Positions 22,095 through 30,967 are shown, numbered from the stretch's first letter. The stretch is 64,000 nt of DNA from Spirosoma arboris (GCF_009754945.1 NZ_WPIN01000001.1:1-64000), one strand, 5' to 3'. The notes: generated by a model not told the origin, from the letters alone. Made by a program: numbers and translations.

Positions 22095-22521
22095 ACACCT
22101 GGCCCTCCACGCCATTTTTATTACCTGTCAGTTCGCTAATATTAATCTTTAGGCGACTCATTGCCTGGGTTTGATTAAAAAGATCTATAATCTTCTCGCC
22201 AGTAATCACCTCACCCTGCTCCTCTAAGCTCTGTTTGATCATCCGTAGTTTTCGCCAGCGCTCATAAATCTGTTTCCGTAAGACCCACCGCTCGGGGTGA
22301 GTTTTATCATACAATTCAATAAGATTACGAGAAAAAGTCGCCCTCGTCGTTGGTAAATCCACAGAGTAAGGACCATACCACTGCTTGCTTATGTACAGCC
22401 AAGCCTTGATTTCCCCAGGGGCGTTGGGTAACTCACTGGGGGGGCCAATGCTCTCTTTGACGCAGAAACGAAAACAGTATTTTACCAATTCTGGCTTGGG
22501 ACTCCTAAAGTCATACAGCAT
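22087..22521 (-). CDS. Stand-alone Arm DNA-binding domain protein, unit 2
   Basis: 144 residues from the ATG at 22521 (MLYDFRSPKPELVKYCFRF), preceded by GGGAGG and a T run. A TTG at 22554 gives a longer frame and is less likely. Core: VKYCFRFCVKESIG, GEIKAWLYISKQWYGPYSVD, LPTTRATFSRNL, RKLRMIKQSLEEQG and EVITGEKIIDLFN. The pattern is Arm-like although the tryptophan turn is replaced by F-S-R. It overlaps the upstream unit by 11 bases. Its role is probably DNA binding; the target sites are unknown. Confidence 0.6.
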   Translation of the reverse strand: MLYDFRSPKPELVKYCFRFCVKESIGPPSELPNAPGEIKAWLYISKQWYGPYSVDLPTTRATFSRNLIELYDKTHPERWVLRKQIYERWRKLRMIKQSLEEQGEVITGEKIIDLFNQTQAMSRLKINISELTGNKNGVEGQVYG

Positions 22522-22915
22522 AAAAAAAACCTCCCTTCCATTTAAGTTGAACAACTGGATAGTTTAAGCCTGCTTGGTGAAGAATCATTTCGCCTGTAAT
22601 GGGTTCTCCTCGCTGGGGGAAAGAATCCCAGGCGACTTCGAGTCGTTCGTTCAGATCAAGTACCTCTTTCTGGAGTTCCTGAGCCACTTTGCTGGGTTGA
22701 AGATAATGTCGATTATTCCAGGTAGCACTCGTCGAACGCAGGTCAGTCAGATAGTAGCCATACAGTCGCTCAGGTCTGCCAATCTTGATCTGGAAGATGA
22801 CAAAGCCAACGCTACTGCGGTGGGCATACTTGGGCATAAAGCCAAAGTATAGGCGAAGTGGCTGGTCGCAGAGCGTCAGAAACCGGTATTTCTTTTTTGG
22901 TTGGTCGCTGGTCAT
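22511..22915 (-). CDS. Stand-alone Arm DNA-binding domain protein, unit 1
   Basis: A 134-residue protein starting MTSDQPKKKYRFLTLCDQPL. Arm-type core: LRLYFGFMPKYAHRSSVGF, VIFQIKIGRPERLYGYYLTD, TSATWNNRHYLQ, VLDLNERLEVAWDSFPQRG and EPITGEMILHQ. The tail (YPVVQLKWKGGFFYAV) has no catalytic motif. It starts in the ATGA that ends the S24-like gene, so it is translationally coupled to it. In known integrases this domain recognises arm sites and controls directionality; here no recombinase is attached. Confidence 0.65.
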   Translation of the reverse strand: MTSDQPKKKYRFLTLCDQPLRLYFGFMPKYAHRSSVGFVIFQIKIGRPERLYGYYLTDLRSTSATWNNRHYLQPSKVAQELQKEVLDLNERLEVAWDSFPQRGEPITGEMILHQAGLNYPVVQLKWKGGFFYAV

Positions 22916-23658
22916 AGTGGTTTTTTGTTAATAATGTAACGCACCTCAGAAAGAAAGCTCATCTCAGTAAATACTAGCCTCACTTCTGAGCAAACTGAGT
23001 TATCCGGCAATAGTAACAGGCTCTGCCCGTCGTTCTGAATGATTCGCCCTATAAAGGTATAATGGGGCATATAGCTCATCACAACTAATACAATGCCACT
23101 AGTTTTCTCATAGGTAGCTGGGTCGGCGCTGACTACTAGAACAGAATTACCTTTTTCTATCTGGGGCGCCATACTATCGGTCTGAATATGTACAAGACCG
23201 GCCCGCAGCTCATCCTCCTCAGATAGCATAAACTGATTCAAAAAATCAGGCGATAGGCGAGTAGTGAATTTTTTGTAGAGTCGGCTGGGCTCCACCCGAT
23301 GCCCCTGCCTGTTCATGGTCGGCAGGCTGTCGATGGGGTAGACCTGCTCCAGTGCCTGAATTAGCAGCAGAATAACCTGGAGTTGCTCGGGATCCTGCTG
23401 GGCCGTTAAATCCTCAGATGAGGTGATAAGCCAGTGCAGGATCAAATCCTCCAGGAGCTGGATTGGGGCGTAATTGCCACGCTGGGCAAATAGATCTTCT
23501 AAGTCGAGGAGCCGCTTCTGGGCTTCCATGATTCGAGGATTAGCAGTTACTGGGGTTTGGCTGTCCGCTAAAGGACATGGAAGGGCCGCATTTTGGGCCT
23601 GTTGTGGTGGGGGAGTTGCATAGTTGCCCCTACCAACGTAATTTTGTCCCGTTGTCAT
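22912..23658 (-). CDS. S24/LexA-like C-terminal domain protein
   Basis: A 248-residue protein heading the Arm operon. Residues about 150-248 look like an S24 peptidase/LexA-type domain: VHIQTDSMAPQIEKGNSVLV contains the S-M-x-P nucleophile motif, then a strand and YTFIGRIIQNDGQSLLLLP. The lysine expected after the F-I segment (usually V-K-R) is replaced by G-R, so the autocleavage dyad may be lost. No N-terminal HTH is visible. The first 45 residues are low-complexity and the region 45-145 is helical. It probably acts as a sensor or regulator of the operon, but this is inference. Confidence 0.65.
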   Translation of the reverse strand: MTTGQNYVGRGNYATPPPQQAQNAALPCPLADSQTPVTANPRIMEAQKRLLDLEDLFAQRGNYAPIQLLEDLILHWLITSSEDLTAQQDPEQLQVILLLIQALEQVYPIDSLPTMNRQGHRVEPSRLYKKFTTRLSPDFLNQFMLSEEDELRAGLVHIQTDSMAPQIEKGNSVLVVSADPATYEKTSGIVLVVMSYMPHYTFIGRIIQNDGQSLLLLPDNSVCSEVRLVFTEMSFLSEVRYIINKKPL

Positions 23659-23690
23659 TTGATGTAAGAGTTAAATGATTAGCACTTAGC

Positions 23691-23728
23691 CCCTCCGCTT
23701 CGGCCCTGAGAAAGCAAAGCGAAGGGGT
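23691..23728. terminator. GC-rich hairpin in leader of S24-like gene
   Basis: CCCCTCCGCTT / AAGCGAAGGGG around a 16-base loop. It lies 33 bp upstream of the leftward S24-like gene and could be an attenuator in its leader or the terminator of an upstream fragment whose frame (DEVARLNYDLKKQ) ends at 23729. Confidence 0.45.
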
Positions 23729-23900
23729 TTACTGTTTTTTCAGGTCATAGTTCAGCCGGGCAACCTCATCGGTACTATTCAGCTTCTTATATTTTTCCTG
23801 ATTGTTAAGCGAATATAGTAACTATATTTATTCTTTGCAAGTCAAAGCATTACGTTGTAGTCGAAAACTGGCGCTAGCAATTTTAATGGCAGAAAAATAA

Positions 23901-24089
23901 TTACGCTGACTTGAGTGATCCTATACGGGCATCATTGTCTTTCTTCAACTCCACTTCCCGATTGTCGTATAGTAGTTGTATAGCCCGCTCTACGATTTCA
24001 CCACCACTCTCCTTAAATGAGCTACTTAGGGCAAGTAACTGTTTGTTGGCATCATCCGAAATTCGGAAGGTCCTTGATAGCTTCGCCAT
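23901..24089 (-). CDS. Ribbon-helix-helix protein
   Basis: A 62-residue protein: MAKLSRTFRISDDANKQLLA then LSSSFKESGGEIVERAIQLL. The short strand, helix, turn, helix pattern with R-I-S at the strand fits the ribbon-helix-helix fold of CopG/Arc-type repressors. No toxin gene lies on the same strand within reach. A 12-base motif (CTTTGCAAGTCA) occurs at 24136-24147 upstream and at 23833-23844 downstream, so it may mark its operators. Confidence 0.65.
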   Translation of the reverse strand: MAKLSRTFRISDDANKQLLALSSSFKESGGEIVERAIQLLYDNREVELKKDNDARIGSLKSA

Positions 24090-24203
24090 GTCCTGCTTTT
24101 CAATAATTTAGATAAATATAAAGCGCTTTGTAATGCTTTGCAAGTCATAGGTATGCTTAGCGAAACAGAGTTCCCATAATTTCTTATATTTGAGAAAAGA
24201 AAA

Positions 24204-24227
24204 AGCCACACACTATAGTGTGTGGCT
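24204..24227. repeat. 24-bp perfect palindrome
   Basis: AGCCACACACTA followed by its exact complement, no loop. Flanked on the left by an A-rich tract, so it could act as a leftward terminator in RNA. The 24234-24454 region nearby has no gene. Confidence 0.5.
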
Positions 24228-24454
24228 AGGTAATAACTTAAGTCGGGTTCCAGTTTGGTCCCGCCTTTACTGAGCTCGATGAACTAGCTCATGCGTTCAC
24301 CTCCCCTATGATTACGTCAATTACGGCTTACAACAGACGATAGTTAAGGAGTGAAAGCATCCATATAGGGTCGAATTGCAGAATCGTACCGTACGAGCGG
24401 GCCCAATAAATCCTCACATAAATCGGTTATCTTGACTATACTCACTGCTATCTG

Positions 24455-24601
24455 ATGAAAGGCGTTAAGAAAGAGAACCTGCCGACTAAAATCTGCGCTA
24501 TCTGCAAGAAGCCTTTTAGCTGGCGTAAAAAATGGGCTAAGAACTGGGATGAGGTCAAATACTGTAGTGGTCGATGCCGTAGCCTAAAAGCAGATAGCTA
24601 G
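24455..24601 (+). CDS. DUF2256 small zinc-binding protein
   Basis: A 48-residue protein: MKGVKKENLPTKICAICKKP, FSWRKKWAKNWDEVKYCSGR, CRSLKADS. The C-x-x-C ... W-R-K-K-W ... C-x-x-x-C pattern is the hallmark of DUF2256, a small zinc-finger family found near photolyase and other genes in many bacteria. It is complete. Function unknown; it probably binds one zinc ion. Confidence 0.85.
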   Translation: MKGVKKENLPTKICAICKKPFSWRKKWAKNWDEVKYCSGRCRSLKADS

Positions 24602-24657
24602 CGAACGCGCACCTGACCAAACCAAATCAGCTATTGCCAGTTAGCCACTCTAAAGCA

Positions 24658-24954
24658 ATGACCATGAACGACGAACTAAAAGATAAACTCGTAGACGAAC
24701 TGAGAGCTTTTAATGGACTGGCCCCAACCAGTAGCATTGACGAAATTACCGCTGCTTACAATAGGGTTATAGACATCGTTCAAGCCTTGATGCGGACCAA
24801 TGAAGATCCCGACTCACATGCGCGGGCCTGGAGTCTGCTAAGAGACGACGCCTATAAATATCTTTCGGACATTCAGGAAGGCAATAAGAATGCTATTGAC
24901 GATTTAAAATACAAAATGGAGCAGGTTAGTGAAGTACTTTCAAGTGCTAGTTAA
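24658..24954 (+). CDS. Small hypothetical protein
   Basis: 98 residues from the ATG at 24658 (MTMNDELKDKLVDELRAF). A longer frame to 24634 adds a short unlikely leader. It is helical and acidic (SSIDEITAAYNRVIDIVQAL, AWSLLRDDAYKYLSDIQEG). No family is recognised. It is 57 bp after the DUF2256 gene and may be co-transcribed. Confidence 0.5.
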   Translation: MTMNDELKDKLVDELRAFNGLAPTSSIDEITAAYNRVIDIVQALMRTNEDPDSHARAWSLLRDDAYKYLSDIQEGNKNAIDDLKYKMEQVSEVLSSAS

Positions 24955-25157
24955 GATTGGGAGTGGAAGATTTCGTATGAACGTTGGAATCTCGGCATTA
25001 GCCAATTGCTTAATTAATAAGGTCAGCCTTTGACCTCATGGCGCTTGTTATACATAGTACCATATTCTCATTAGTTAGACTGTTTTTTAGCTTTTTTCTG
25101 GTCGCCCTATGTTAGATGTCTACCTACAAACTAAATAGGTGTAATCAACTCAAGGTT

Positions 25158-25610
25158 ATGAAAAAGGTAATTCTCCTGGGGGCTATGCTAGTCGGCATTG
25201 CTACCTTCAGCGCACAGGCGCAAACAACACCAACGACTACGAGCGGTAGTGGTACTGGGAATGGTACGAACGGATCTGCTGCTCAAAACGGATCATCTCC
25301 CACTAGCGGTAATAACGGATCAACCGTTGGCTCAGGCAGCACTACAGGAACTGGCTCGATGAATAGTGACCAGAGTGACCAAGGTGGCCGACGTAAATCA
25401 GCTCGTTCAGGCACGATGGGTAATGGCTCATCGACGAATGGAAACAATAGTCAGCGCGACAATTCCACAACCGATGGCACCGGCACTCAGAGTAACAATT
25501 CAATATCAACCCAGGATGGGTCGATGGATAACGGATCAGCCCAATCTCGGGGGCGTGGTAACCGAAAGGGTAAAATGGCAAAGCCGAATTCAACGACTTC
25601 CTCGAACTAA
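25158..25610 (+). CDS. Secreted Ser/Gly/Asn/Thr-rich low-complexity protein
   Basis: 150 residues from the ATG at 25158. The signal peptide is MKKVILLGAMLVGIATFSAQAQ-type in 22 residues. The mature part is almost all G, S, N, T, D and Q in disordered repeats (TTSGSGTGNGTNGSAAQNGS and similar) with a few basic residues (GGRRKSARSG, RGRGNRKGKMAKPN). No domain. It looks like a secreted disordered polypeptide. A perfect inverted repeat follows at 25650. Confidence 0.55.
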   Translation: MKKVILLGAMLVGIATFSAQAQTTPTTTSGSGTGNGTNGSAAQNGSSPTSGNNGSTVGSGSTTGTGSMNSDQSDQGGRRKSARSGTMGNGSSTNGNNSQRDNSTTDGTGTQSNNSISTQDGSMDNGSAQSRGRGNRKGKMAKPNSTTSSN

Positions 25611-25649
25611 TCAGCTTGGGTTTTTGCAATTCCTTAATAAGTGTAGTAG

Positions 25650-25698
25650 GTTTCGTTTAAAGGTCGGTTCTTACCTGGAGCCGACCTTTAAACGAAAC
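25650..25698. terminator. 18-bp perfect inverted repeat
   Basis: Arms GTTTCGTTTAAAGGTCGG and its exact complement with a 13-base loop, 39 bp after the low-complexity protein gene. An unusually long, stable hairpin; it could be a terminator or RNA stabiliser. No T run. Confidence 0.6.
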
Positions 25699-25947
25699 TA
25701 TAGCTAGGTTTGTCTTGCCTCAGGTTATGTACTGGACTTGTACGCTTCAAGTAGCCCCATACAGGGCATATATCGGTTGAATACCTACTCAGGGGGAAGG
25801 ATAACCCATACGCAACTTAAGCGCTCCTACGGCCTTATACACGGTTCAGCAGCTACGCGAGTTTCAGATGCAGATGAATGAGTTTATTGAGCAGAAGGTA
25901 AAAGAGCTGGAAGGCTAACAGACTTTATATATATGAGTGGGTATAGA

Positions 25948-25982
25948 AGCCTCGGTACTAGTAGTGCTGGGGCTTTTTGTGT
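25948..25982 (+). terminator. Intrinsic terminator-like hairpin
   Basis: AAGCCTCGG / TGGGGCTTTTT with a CTAGTAG loop region. It follows a short unsupported open frame (around 25812-25918; LYTVQQLREFQMQMNEFIEQ) that lacks a proper start and may be a gene remnant. Confidence 0.5.
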
Positions 25983-26129
25983 AGACCCATCGTTACTTAG
26001 GCCTATAACAAAAACAGGTCGACCTAAAACGAAGCGACCTGAAAACATCACTGAAGGCAAAAGCTTCTAAAATAGCTAACCTGTCAAGCAGGAAAGCTAC
26101 CTATATGGTTAGATACCGGGCTTAAAAAT

Positions 26130-26160
26130 CAGGTCACGCCCAAAGAGCGTGACCTGACTG
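26130..26160. repeat. Hairpin AATCAGGTCACGC / GCGTGACCTGA
   Basis: 11-bp perfect stem with an AAAG loop region, in a spacer that also holds a related CAGGTCGACC hairpin at about 26020-26053 and copy B of the dispersed repeat at 26241-26300. Confidence 0.5.
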
Positions 26161-26240
26161 GACAACAAAAGGAATTTTTAGATGGATACAACACATCAGG
26201 GCAGAAAATGCCCCGGTTGAGTAAGGTAGTGGGTTTAATA

Positions 26241-26300
26241 AAATCAGGCCACCCCGAACTGAAATGACTTGAAAACAATCCTTGTATGAAAAGTAATTCA
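26241..26300 (+). repeat. Dispersed CAGGCCACCCCGAA repeat, copy B
   Basis: Matches 14013-14074 in reverse orientation (see copy A). The shared block ends with CCTTGTATGAAAAGTAATTC-like sequence, in which ATGAAAAGTAATTC would open a seven-codon frame. Hairpin-plus-conserved-tail suggests a small RNA or mobile palindromic unit. Confidence 0.6.
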
Positions 26301-26420
26301 AATCATTAACACGCGCTAGCAAGAAGTAGAGCGTAAAATGAGACAAAGGCATTTAGGCAGTCAACGGCTCCCCTATCCGTAAATCGAAACCTTTGATGGA
26401 GGTGGCCTGCTCTACACTGG

Positions 26421-28577
26421 TTAAGGCAGTGGCTTTTCCCGACTCCAGAAGCGGCCTTGCTCCATGGCATCCATGAAGCCAGTCACTAACTCCGCCAAGG
26501 AAGAGGTATTCTCACTCGTAATCACCCCATCACTACTCAGTAGCGCTTCAGCACCACCATGAGCCGCCGCCTTTAACAAGCTAACTCCTTCCCCACTTGC
26601 CCCAAGCGGCTTACAATGCATAAAGGCTTCATGCACAAAACGAAGGGCATCCGGCTCTTGTTTCAAGGCCTCCACACTCGCCTGCCCACCAGGCACGTAA
26701 ACCGCATCGAATAACACCGAAGCTGCCGTTTGTAAGCTGGCGTCAACTTTTATCGCTTCCCCCGACGAGGTCTTTATCTTCCCCAGGTGGGGGGCTACTA
26801 GGCCAATGATCGCACCCTGTTGAGAAAGGGCTTCTTTAAGGGTAGTCAGCCCTGTTGCATCAACCCCATCAGCCGCTAAAATAGCGACCTGACGAGTCTT
26901 AATGCCTACCTTGGGCGGATTAGCCATACTCAGGGCCGCGGAACGGCCGACATCTTTCCGAGTTGGTGTAGGTTGGTAGTCAGCCGGGTCGGCGTCAGCG
27001 GGAACGCCTAGATTAAGTTGAACCCCTTCCCAGCAGGGAACATCCATGCCTAATCCAGTAGCCACTCGGCTGGCCAGCTGTGCATCGATCTGAGCCAAGT
27101 GAATCAACATACGTTGCTGAATGGCTTCAACTGCTACTTTTCCTAACTCAAACCGTAGTGCCTTGACAAGGTGCGTTTTTTCGTGATCAGACTGACTATT
27201 CCAGAATAGTTTCGCCTGACTATAATGATCCAGAAAACTTTTGCTGCGGGCGCGCACCTTCTGGCCATCGATCCGTTCGGCGTAACTCGTAAAACCGCCC
27301 ATGTCCTGGCCCGCCTGAAACGGACAACCACCGCTCAGCGTATTTGGATTGTAGCTAGTCCGGCCTGTATTAATGGTCTGACGCATGTGCCCATCACGCT
27401 GCCCATTGTGTACGGGTGCTATCGGCCGGTTGATCGGGATTTCCTGGAAGTTTGGCCCGCCCAAGCGCGACAGCTGCGTATCGGTATAGGAGAATAAACG
27501 GCCCTGGAGAAGCGGGTCATTGGTAAAGTCTAGTCCCGGCACCAGATGGCCTAGGTGAAAGGCTACCTGTTCGGTTTCGGCAAAGTAATTGTCTGGGTTG
27601 TGGTTCAGGGTCATCTTGCCAATCCGGATCACAGGCACCAATTCTTCCGGAATTAGTTTGGTGGAGTCCAATAAATCGAAGTCAAATTTGTGTTCGTCTT
27701 CCTCCTCCACAATCTGAACGCCCAGTTCCCATTCTGGATAGGCTCCCCCCTCGATCGCGTCCCACAAATCTCGACGGTGAAAATCAGGGTCGCGACCTGA
27801 GATAAGCTGGGCTTCATCCCATACTACTGAGTGCACACCTAGTAAGGGTTTCCAGTGAAATTTGACGAACCGGGCTTTTCCTTCCGCATTAATAAATCGG
27901 AACGTATGAACGCCAAAGCCTTCCATCATCCGGTAACTGCGAGGAATGGCTCGGTCCGACATCACCCACATAATCATATGCATCGACTCGGGGGTAATCG
28001 AAATAAAATCCCAGAACGTATCGTGGGCCGAAGCCGCCTGGGGAATTTCGTTATTAGGTTCGGGTTTAACCGCATGGACAAAGTCCGGAAACTTAATGGC
28101 ATCCTGAATGAAGAAGACCGGCATGTTATTGCCCACTAAGTCAAAATTACCTTCTTGAGTATAAAACTTGACGGCGAAGCCCCGCACATCCCGAGCCAGA
28201 TCCGATGAGCCGCGCGAACCGGCTACCGTAGAGAAGCGCACAAATACCGGTGTTTTAACCGATGGATCTTGCAAAAAGTGCGCTCGGGTTAATTCACTCT
28301 GGCCTTCGTAGACCTGGAAATAGCCATGGGCTGCGGCTCCCCGGGCATGGACAATCCGTTCAGGAATGCGCTCATGGTCAAAGTGGGTTATTTTTTCGCG
28401 GAGCAAAAAATCCTCCAGCAGGGTAGCCCCCCGAGGTCCGGCTTTGAGAGAATTTTGATCGTCACTAACGCGCAGCCCCTGATTAGTCGTCAGATACTGA
28501 TCTTGGCTATCTAACCGGTTTTGAGCCAGCTCTTCGACTTTAGTATTGGTATTTTCTGGCTCTTTGATCTTGCCCAT
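26421..28577 (-). CDS. katE: Catalase HPII, large-subunit monofunctional catalase
   Basis: A 718-residue catalase that disproportionates hydrogen peroxide with heme. The catalytic His is at 78 in IPERIVHARG. The distal Asn is in FDLVGNNMPVFFIQD and the heme-ligand Tyr is in RLFSYTDTQLSRLGGPNF. The large size is explained by a C-terminal flavodoxin-like domain (about residues 560-718; VAILAADGVDATGLTTL, GGQASVEALKQEP), which is typical of HPII but absent in short catalases. It is cytoplasmic and monocistronic. HPII in other bacteria responds to stationary phase or general stress; no operator is visible here. Confidence 0.95.
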   Translation of the reverse strand: MGKIKEPENTNTKVEELAQNRLDSQDQYLTTNQGLRVSDDQNSLKAGPRGATLLEDFLLREKITHFDHERIPERIVHARGAAAHGYFQVYEGQSELTRAHFLQDPSVKTPVFVRFSTVAGSRGSSDLARDVRGFAVKFYTQEGNFDLVGNNMPVFFIQDAIKFPDFVHAVKPEPNNEIPQAASAHDTFWDFISITPESMHMIMWVMSDRAIPRSYRMMEGFGVHTFRFINAEGKARFVKFHWKPLLGVHSVVWDEAQLISGRDPDFHRRDLWDAIEGGAYPEWELGVQIVEEEDEHKFDFDLLDSTKLIPEELVPVIRIGKMTLNHNPDNYFAETEQVAFHLGHLVPGLDFTNDPLLQGRLFSYTDTQLSRLGGPNFQEIPINRPIAPVHNGQRDGHMRQTINTGRTSYNPNTLSGGCPFQAGQDMGGFTSYAERIDGQKVRARSKSFLDHYSQAKLFWNSQSDHEKTHLVKALRFELGKVAVEAIQQRMLIHLAQIDAQLASRVATGLGMDVPCWEGVQLNLGVPADADPADYQPTPTRKDVGRSAALSMANPPKVGIKTRQVAILAADGVDATGLTTLKEALSQQGAIIGLVAPHLGKIKTSSGEAIKVDASLQTAASVLFDAVYVPGGQASVEALKQEPDALRFVHEAFMHCKPLGASGEGVSLLKAAAHGGAEALLSSDGVITSENTSSLAELVTGFMDAMEQGRFWSREKPLP

Positions 28578-28925
28578 ATTTTTATAAATTAAAGCTTTTA
28601 GTTAGTTAAAGCTATTGTCTTTACCAGCGGGCGTGTCCATTGTTAAGAAAGAGTGAGCCAAAGTGAGTAAACGGGCTCTAGATTGCTTCTAATTGTGATC
28701 CCTGCCAGTCGTCTAAATCAGTGATGCTATCGGCCATTGGTAGAAGCTGGTCATGGAGTAAAGGCAGCCCGGACTAGCTTTTAAGTATACACCTGTCTAT
28801 CGGATTACTACTGGTGGTGCAATGCATCTAAAAAAAAATAGGAAAGTAAACAATCAGGGGCGGTGACCATATAGAATAAAAAAAGTAAATTGAGAAGCAA
28901 TTCCCCTTCTTATACTGCTTTTAGC

Positions 28926-29108
28926 ATGGCTACTGAACTTAATCCCGGTGACCGGGTCGAAATTACCCGGACTGCTAAAGGAGGTTATTATAAGGGGCGT
29001 TACCTGGCCACTGTCGTGTGCTATTTAGGTAAAACCCGGATCAAGGTGAGAGATGAGGCCGGCAGGCAGCGAACTCCTTTTTCCATTCAGGTCAAAAGAA
29101 TAGCCTAG
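28926..29108 (+). CDS. Small beta-rich hypothetical protein
   Basis: 60 residues from the ATG at 28926 (MATELNPGDRVEITRTAKGG). The product is rich in short strands (YYKGRYLATVVCYLGKTRIK, VRDEAGRQRTPFSIQVKR) and resembles a small SH3/KOW-like barrel. A longer frame to 28890 is weaker. It is similar in start (GDRV) to the protein at 16520. Confidence 0.45.
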   Translation: MATELNPGDRVEITRTAKGGYYKGRYLATVVCYLGKTRIKVRDEAGRQRTPFSIQVKRIA

Positions 29109-29329
29109 TTTTATTGTTACTCAGCTACATACACGATAGCTAAGCCTCAACTCTATATTTTGCTTGCAGCCGCTAATTAGCCCATCTGAAATAGATGGTC
29201 CTAGCGAACCGGTCAATTCATTCCTGGAACAACTTCCCTTGCGCTGAGTTATCTCACCAGCAGAAGCTGCCCACCAAACCATGCGCTAGTTTAACCGCAG
29301 CTTCTGCTTTTACGAGGATATCGACGCTC

Positions 29330-30369
29330 ATGGCCAATCTACTGACCCGCTTCTATAAGCACCTATTCGCCGACTCAATTCCCATGCCAGCCAGCCCAGC
29401 CCAAACAAATACCCCTGCCACGAAGAGTTTTTGGGCCAATGCCGGGATTGTCTTACGCGATTCGTTTAACGGCTTTCTCGATGACCGCTGCCTCAAGCTG
29501 AGTGCAGCCCTGGCTTATTACACGATTTTTTCCCTGGCTCCCCTGCTGGTCCTAATCATAGCCCTGGCAGGTATTTTTCTGGGGCAGGAAGCTATCCAGG
29601 GACAGATCTTTGGCCAGATTAACGGCTTGGTGGGCAAGGAAGCCGCTAAACAAATCCAGGATATGATCAAAAGTGTGGGGCTTTCCGGGAAAACTAACTC
29701 CGCCCTGCTTATTGGCATTGTTACCTTACTGATCGGAGCTACCAGCATCTTCGTTGAAATTCAAGATTCGGTCAACCTAATCTGGCGGGTCAAAGCCAAA
29801 CCCAAGCGAGGCTGGCTCAAGCTGCTGAAAGATCGGTTATTGTCCTCTTCCTTAGTGGTTAGCTTAGGTTTCTTGCTGCTGGTATCACTGGTCGTCAATG
29901 GCATCGTACTGGCTTTAAGCGATCAGCTAACCCGCTTTTTACCCGGTCTGGGGGTCTATGTAGTTAGTGCTATCAATTTTTTGATCAGTACCGCCGTGGT
30001 TGCCGTATTGTTCGGGGTGATTTTTAAAGTACTACCCGATGCTAAAATCGCCTGGAAGGATGTGCGCTTGGGGGCTCTGTTTACGGCCTTGCTATTTATG
30101 CTAGGCAGCTTCTAATTGGCTTATATATCAACACAACTGCCACCAGTTCGACTTATGGAGCAGCAGGCTCCCTAATCGTTGTCTTAACCTGGATCTATTA
30201 CATCGCGGCTATTTTGTATTTCGGGGCTGAGTTCACCCAGGCTTATGCCAATCATTTTGGTATTAAAATTGAGCCCGCCGATAATGCGGTCTATGTCGAG
30301 CAAACCGAACGAGAGCGTGAGGTGGCCACGATTCCTACGGAGCAAAAAGTAGAGCAGAGTACGAAATAG
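29330..30369 (+). pseudogene. YihY/BrkB-family membrane protein, frameshifted
   Basis: A YihY/BrkB-type integral membrane protein of about 346 residues if restored. From ATG 29330 (MANLLTRFYKHLF) it shows FWANAGIVLRDSFNGFLDDR, LAYYTIFSLAPLLVLIIALA and later membrane helices to LFTALLFMLGSF, then stops at about 30115. The next frame continues in perfect register with the family: GLYINTTATSSTYGAAGS, LIVVLTWIYYIAAILYFGAE and FTQAYANHFGIK, ending at 30369. A single missing base just after GSF explains both. The ATG at 29195 adds a poorly conserved leader. Confidence 0.8.
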
Positions 30370-30559
30370 GCCCAAGTATTCCACACGAAAAACCCGGTTA
30401 ATCACCAGCTAAGTTCTCAGGTAGGGTCATTTATTGGCTATACTCTTTAACGTTAGTACGTAGATAGAATAGCTGACGGTATTCTCCTGGCTAACAAGTG
30501 TTGATGAATTCGGTCGGTGTCAACCGGAGCTAGTGCAGTTAAGCTAACCACGCTATACA

Positions 30560-30952
30560 ATGAAATCCCCATATCTCCTACTTCTTTTTCTGTCTCTTCT
30601 ACTTGCCTGTGGTCCGGAACACGTTTCCAATCGGGACTTGGAGGGCCATACTTATTCCGCTCAGGTCAGGCGGGACTCTTCCTTGGCCGCGATCAAACTG
30701 TCGAAAAATCTGTTGGCGCTTGAAACGATGGAATATCGTTTTCTTAAAAGTGGTGAGGGCTCGTTTAGGGCGGGCCTTGGTGAGCTAAGGACGGCGATAG
30801 CAATTCGCTGGCAAGTCAAAAACGATTCCCTCCTGCTGGAAAGCAGAGTAAGTAAAGAGAGTATGCACCATAGCCGCTGGTTTATCAGTCGACGAGCGGG
30901 AGGCTACCTACTGAACGACGGTAAAACTAAAATGGAGCTGACCAGCAAGTAG
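30560..30952 (+). CDS. Lipoprotein of unknown function
   Basis: A 130-residue protein with a clear lipoprotein signal (MKSPYLLLLFLSLLLACG, cysteine at about residue 17). The mature part is beta-rich (YRFLKSGEGSFRAGLG, IAIRWQVKNDSLLLES, RWFISRRAGGYLLNDG). It resembles small copper-resistance NlpE-like or calycin-type lipoproteins in pattern, but not closely. It is predicted to be anchored in a membrane. Monocistronic. Confidence 0.7.
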   Translation: MKSPYLLLLFLSLLLACGPEHVSNRDLEGHTYSAQVRRDSSLAAIKLSKNLLALETMEYRFLKSGEGSFRAGLGELRTAIAIRWQVKNDSLLLESRVSKESMHHSRWFISRRAGGYLLNDGKTKMELTSK

Positions 30953-30967
30953 AGCGATCGGCCGCCA

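Noticed and set aside
25342..25707. Frames opposite and within the low-complexity secreted gene
   Set aside because: They are shadows of a repetitive coding region and have no independent support.
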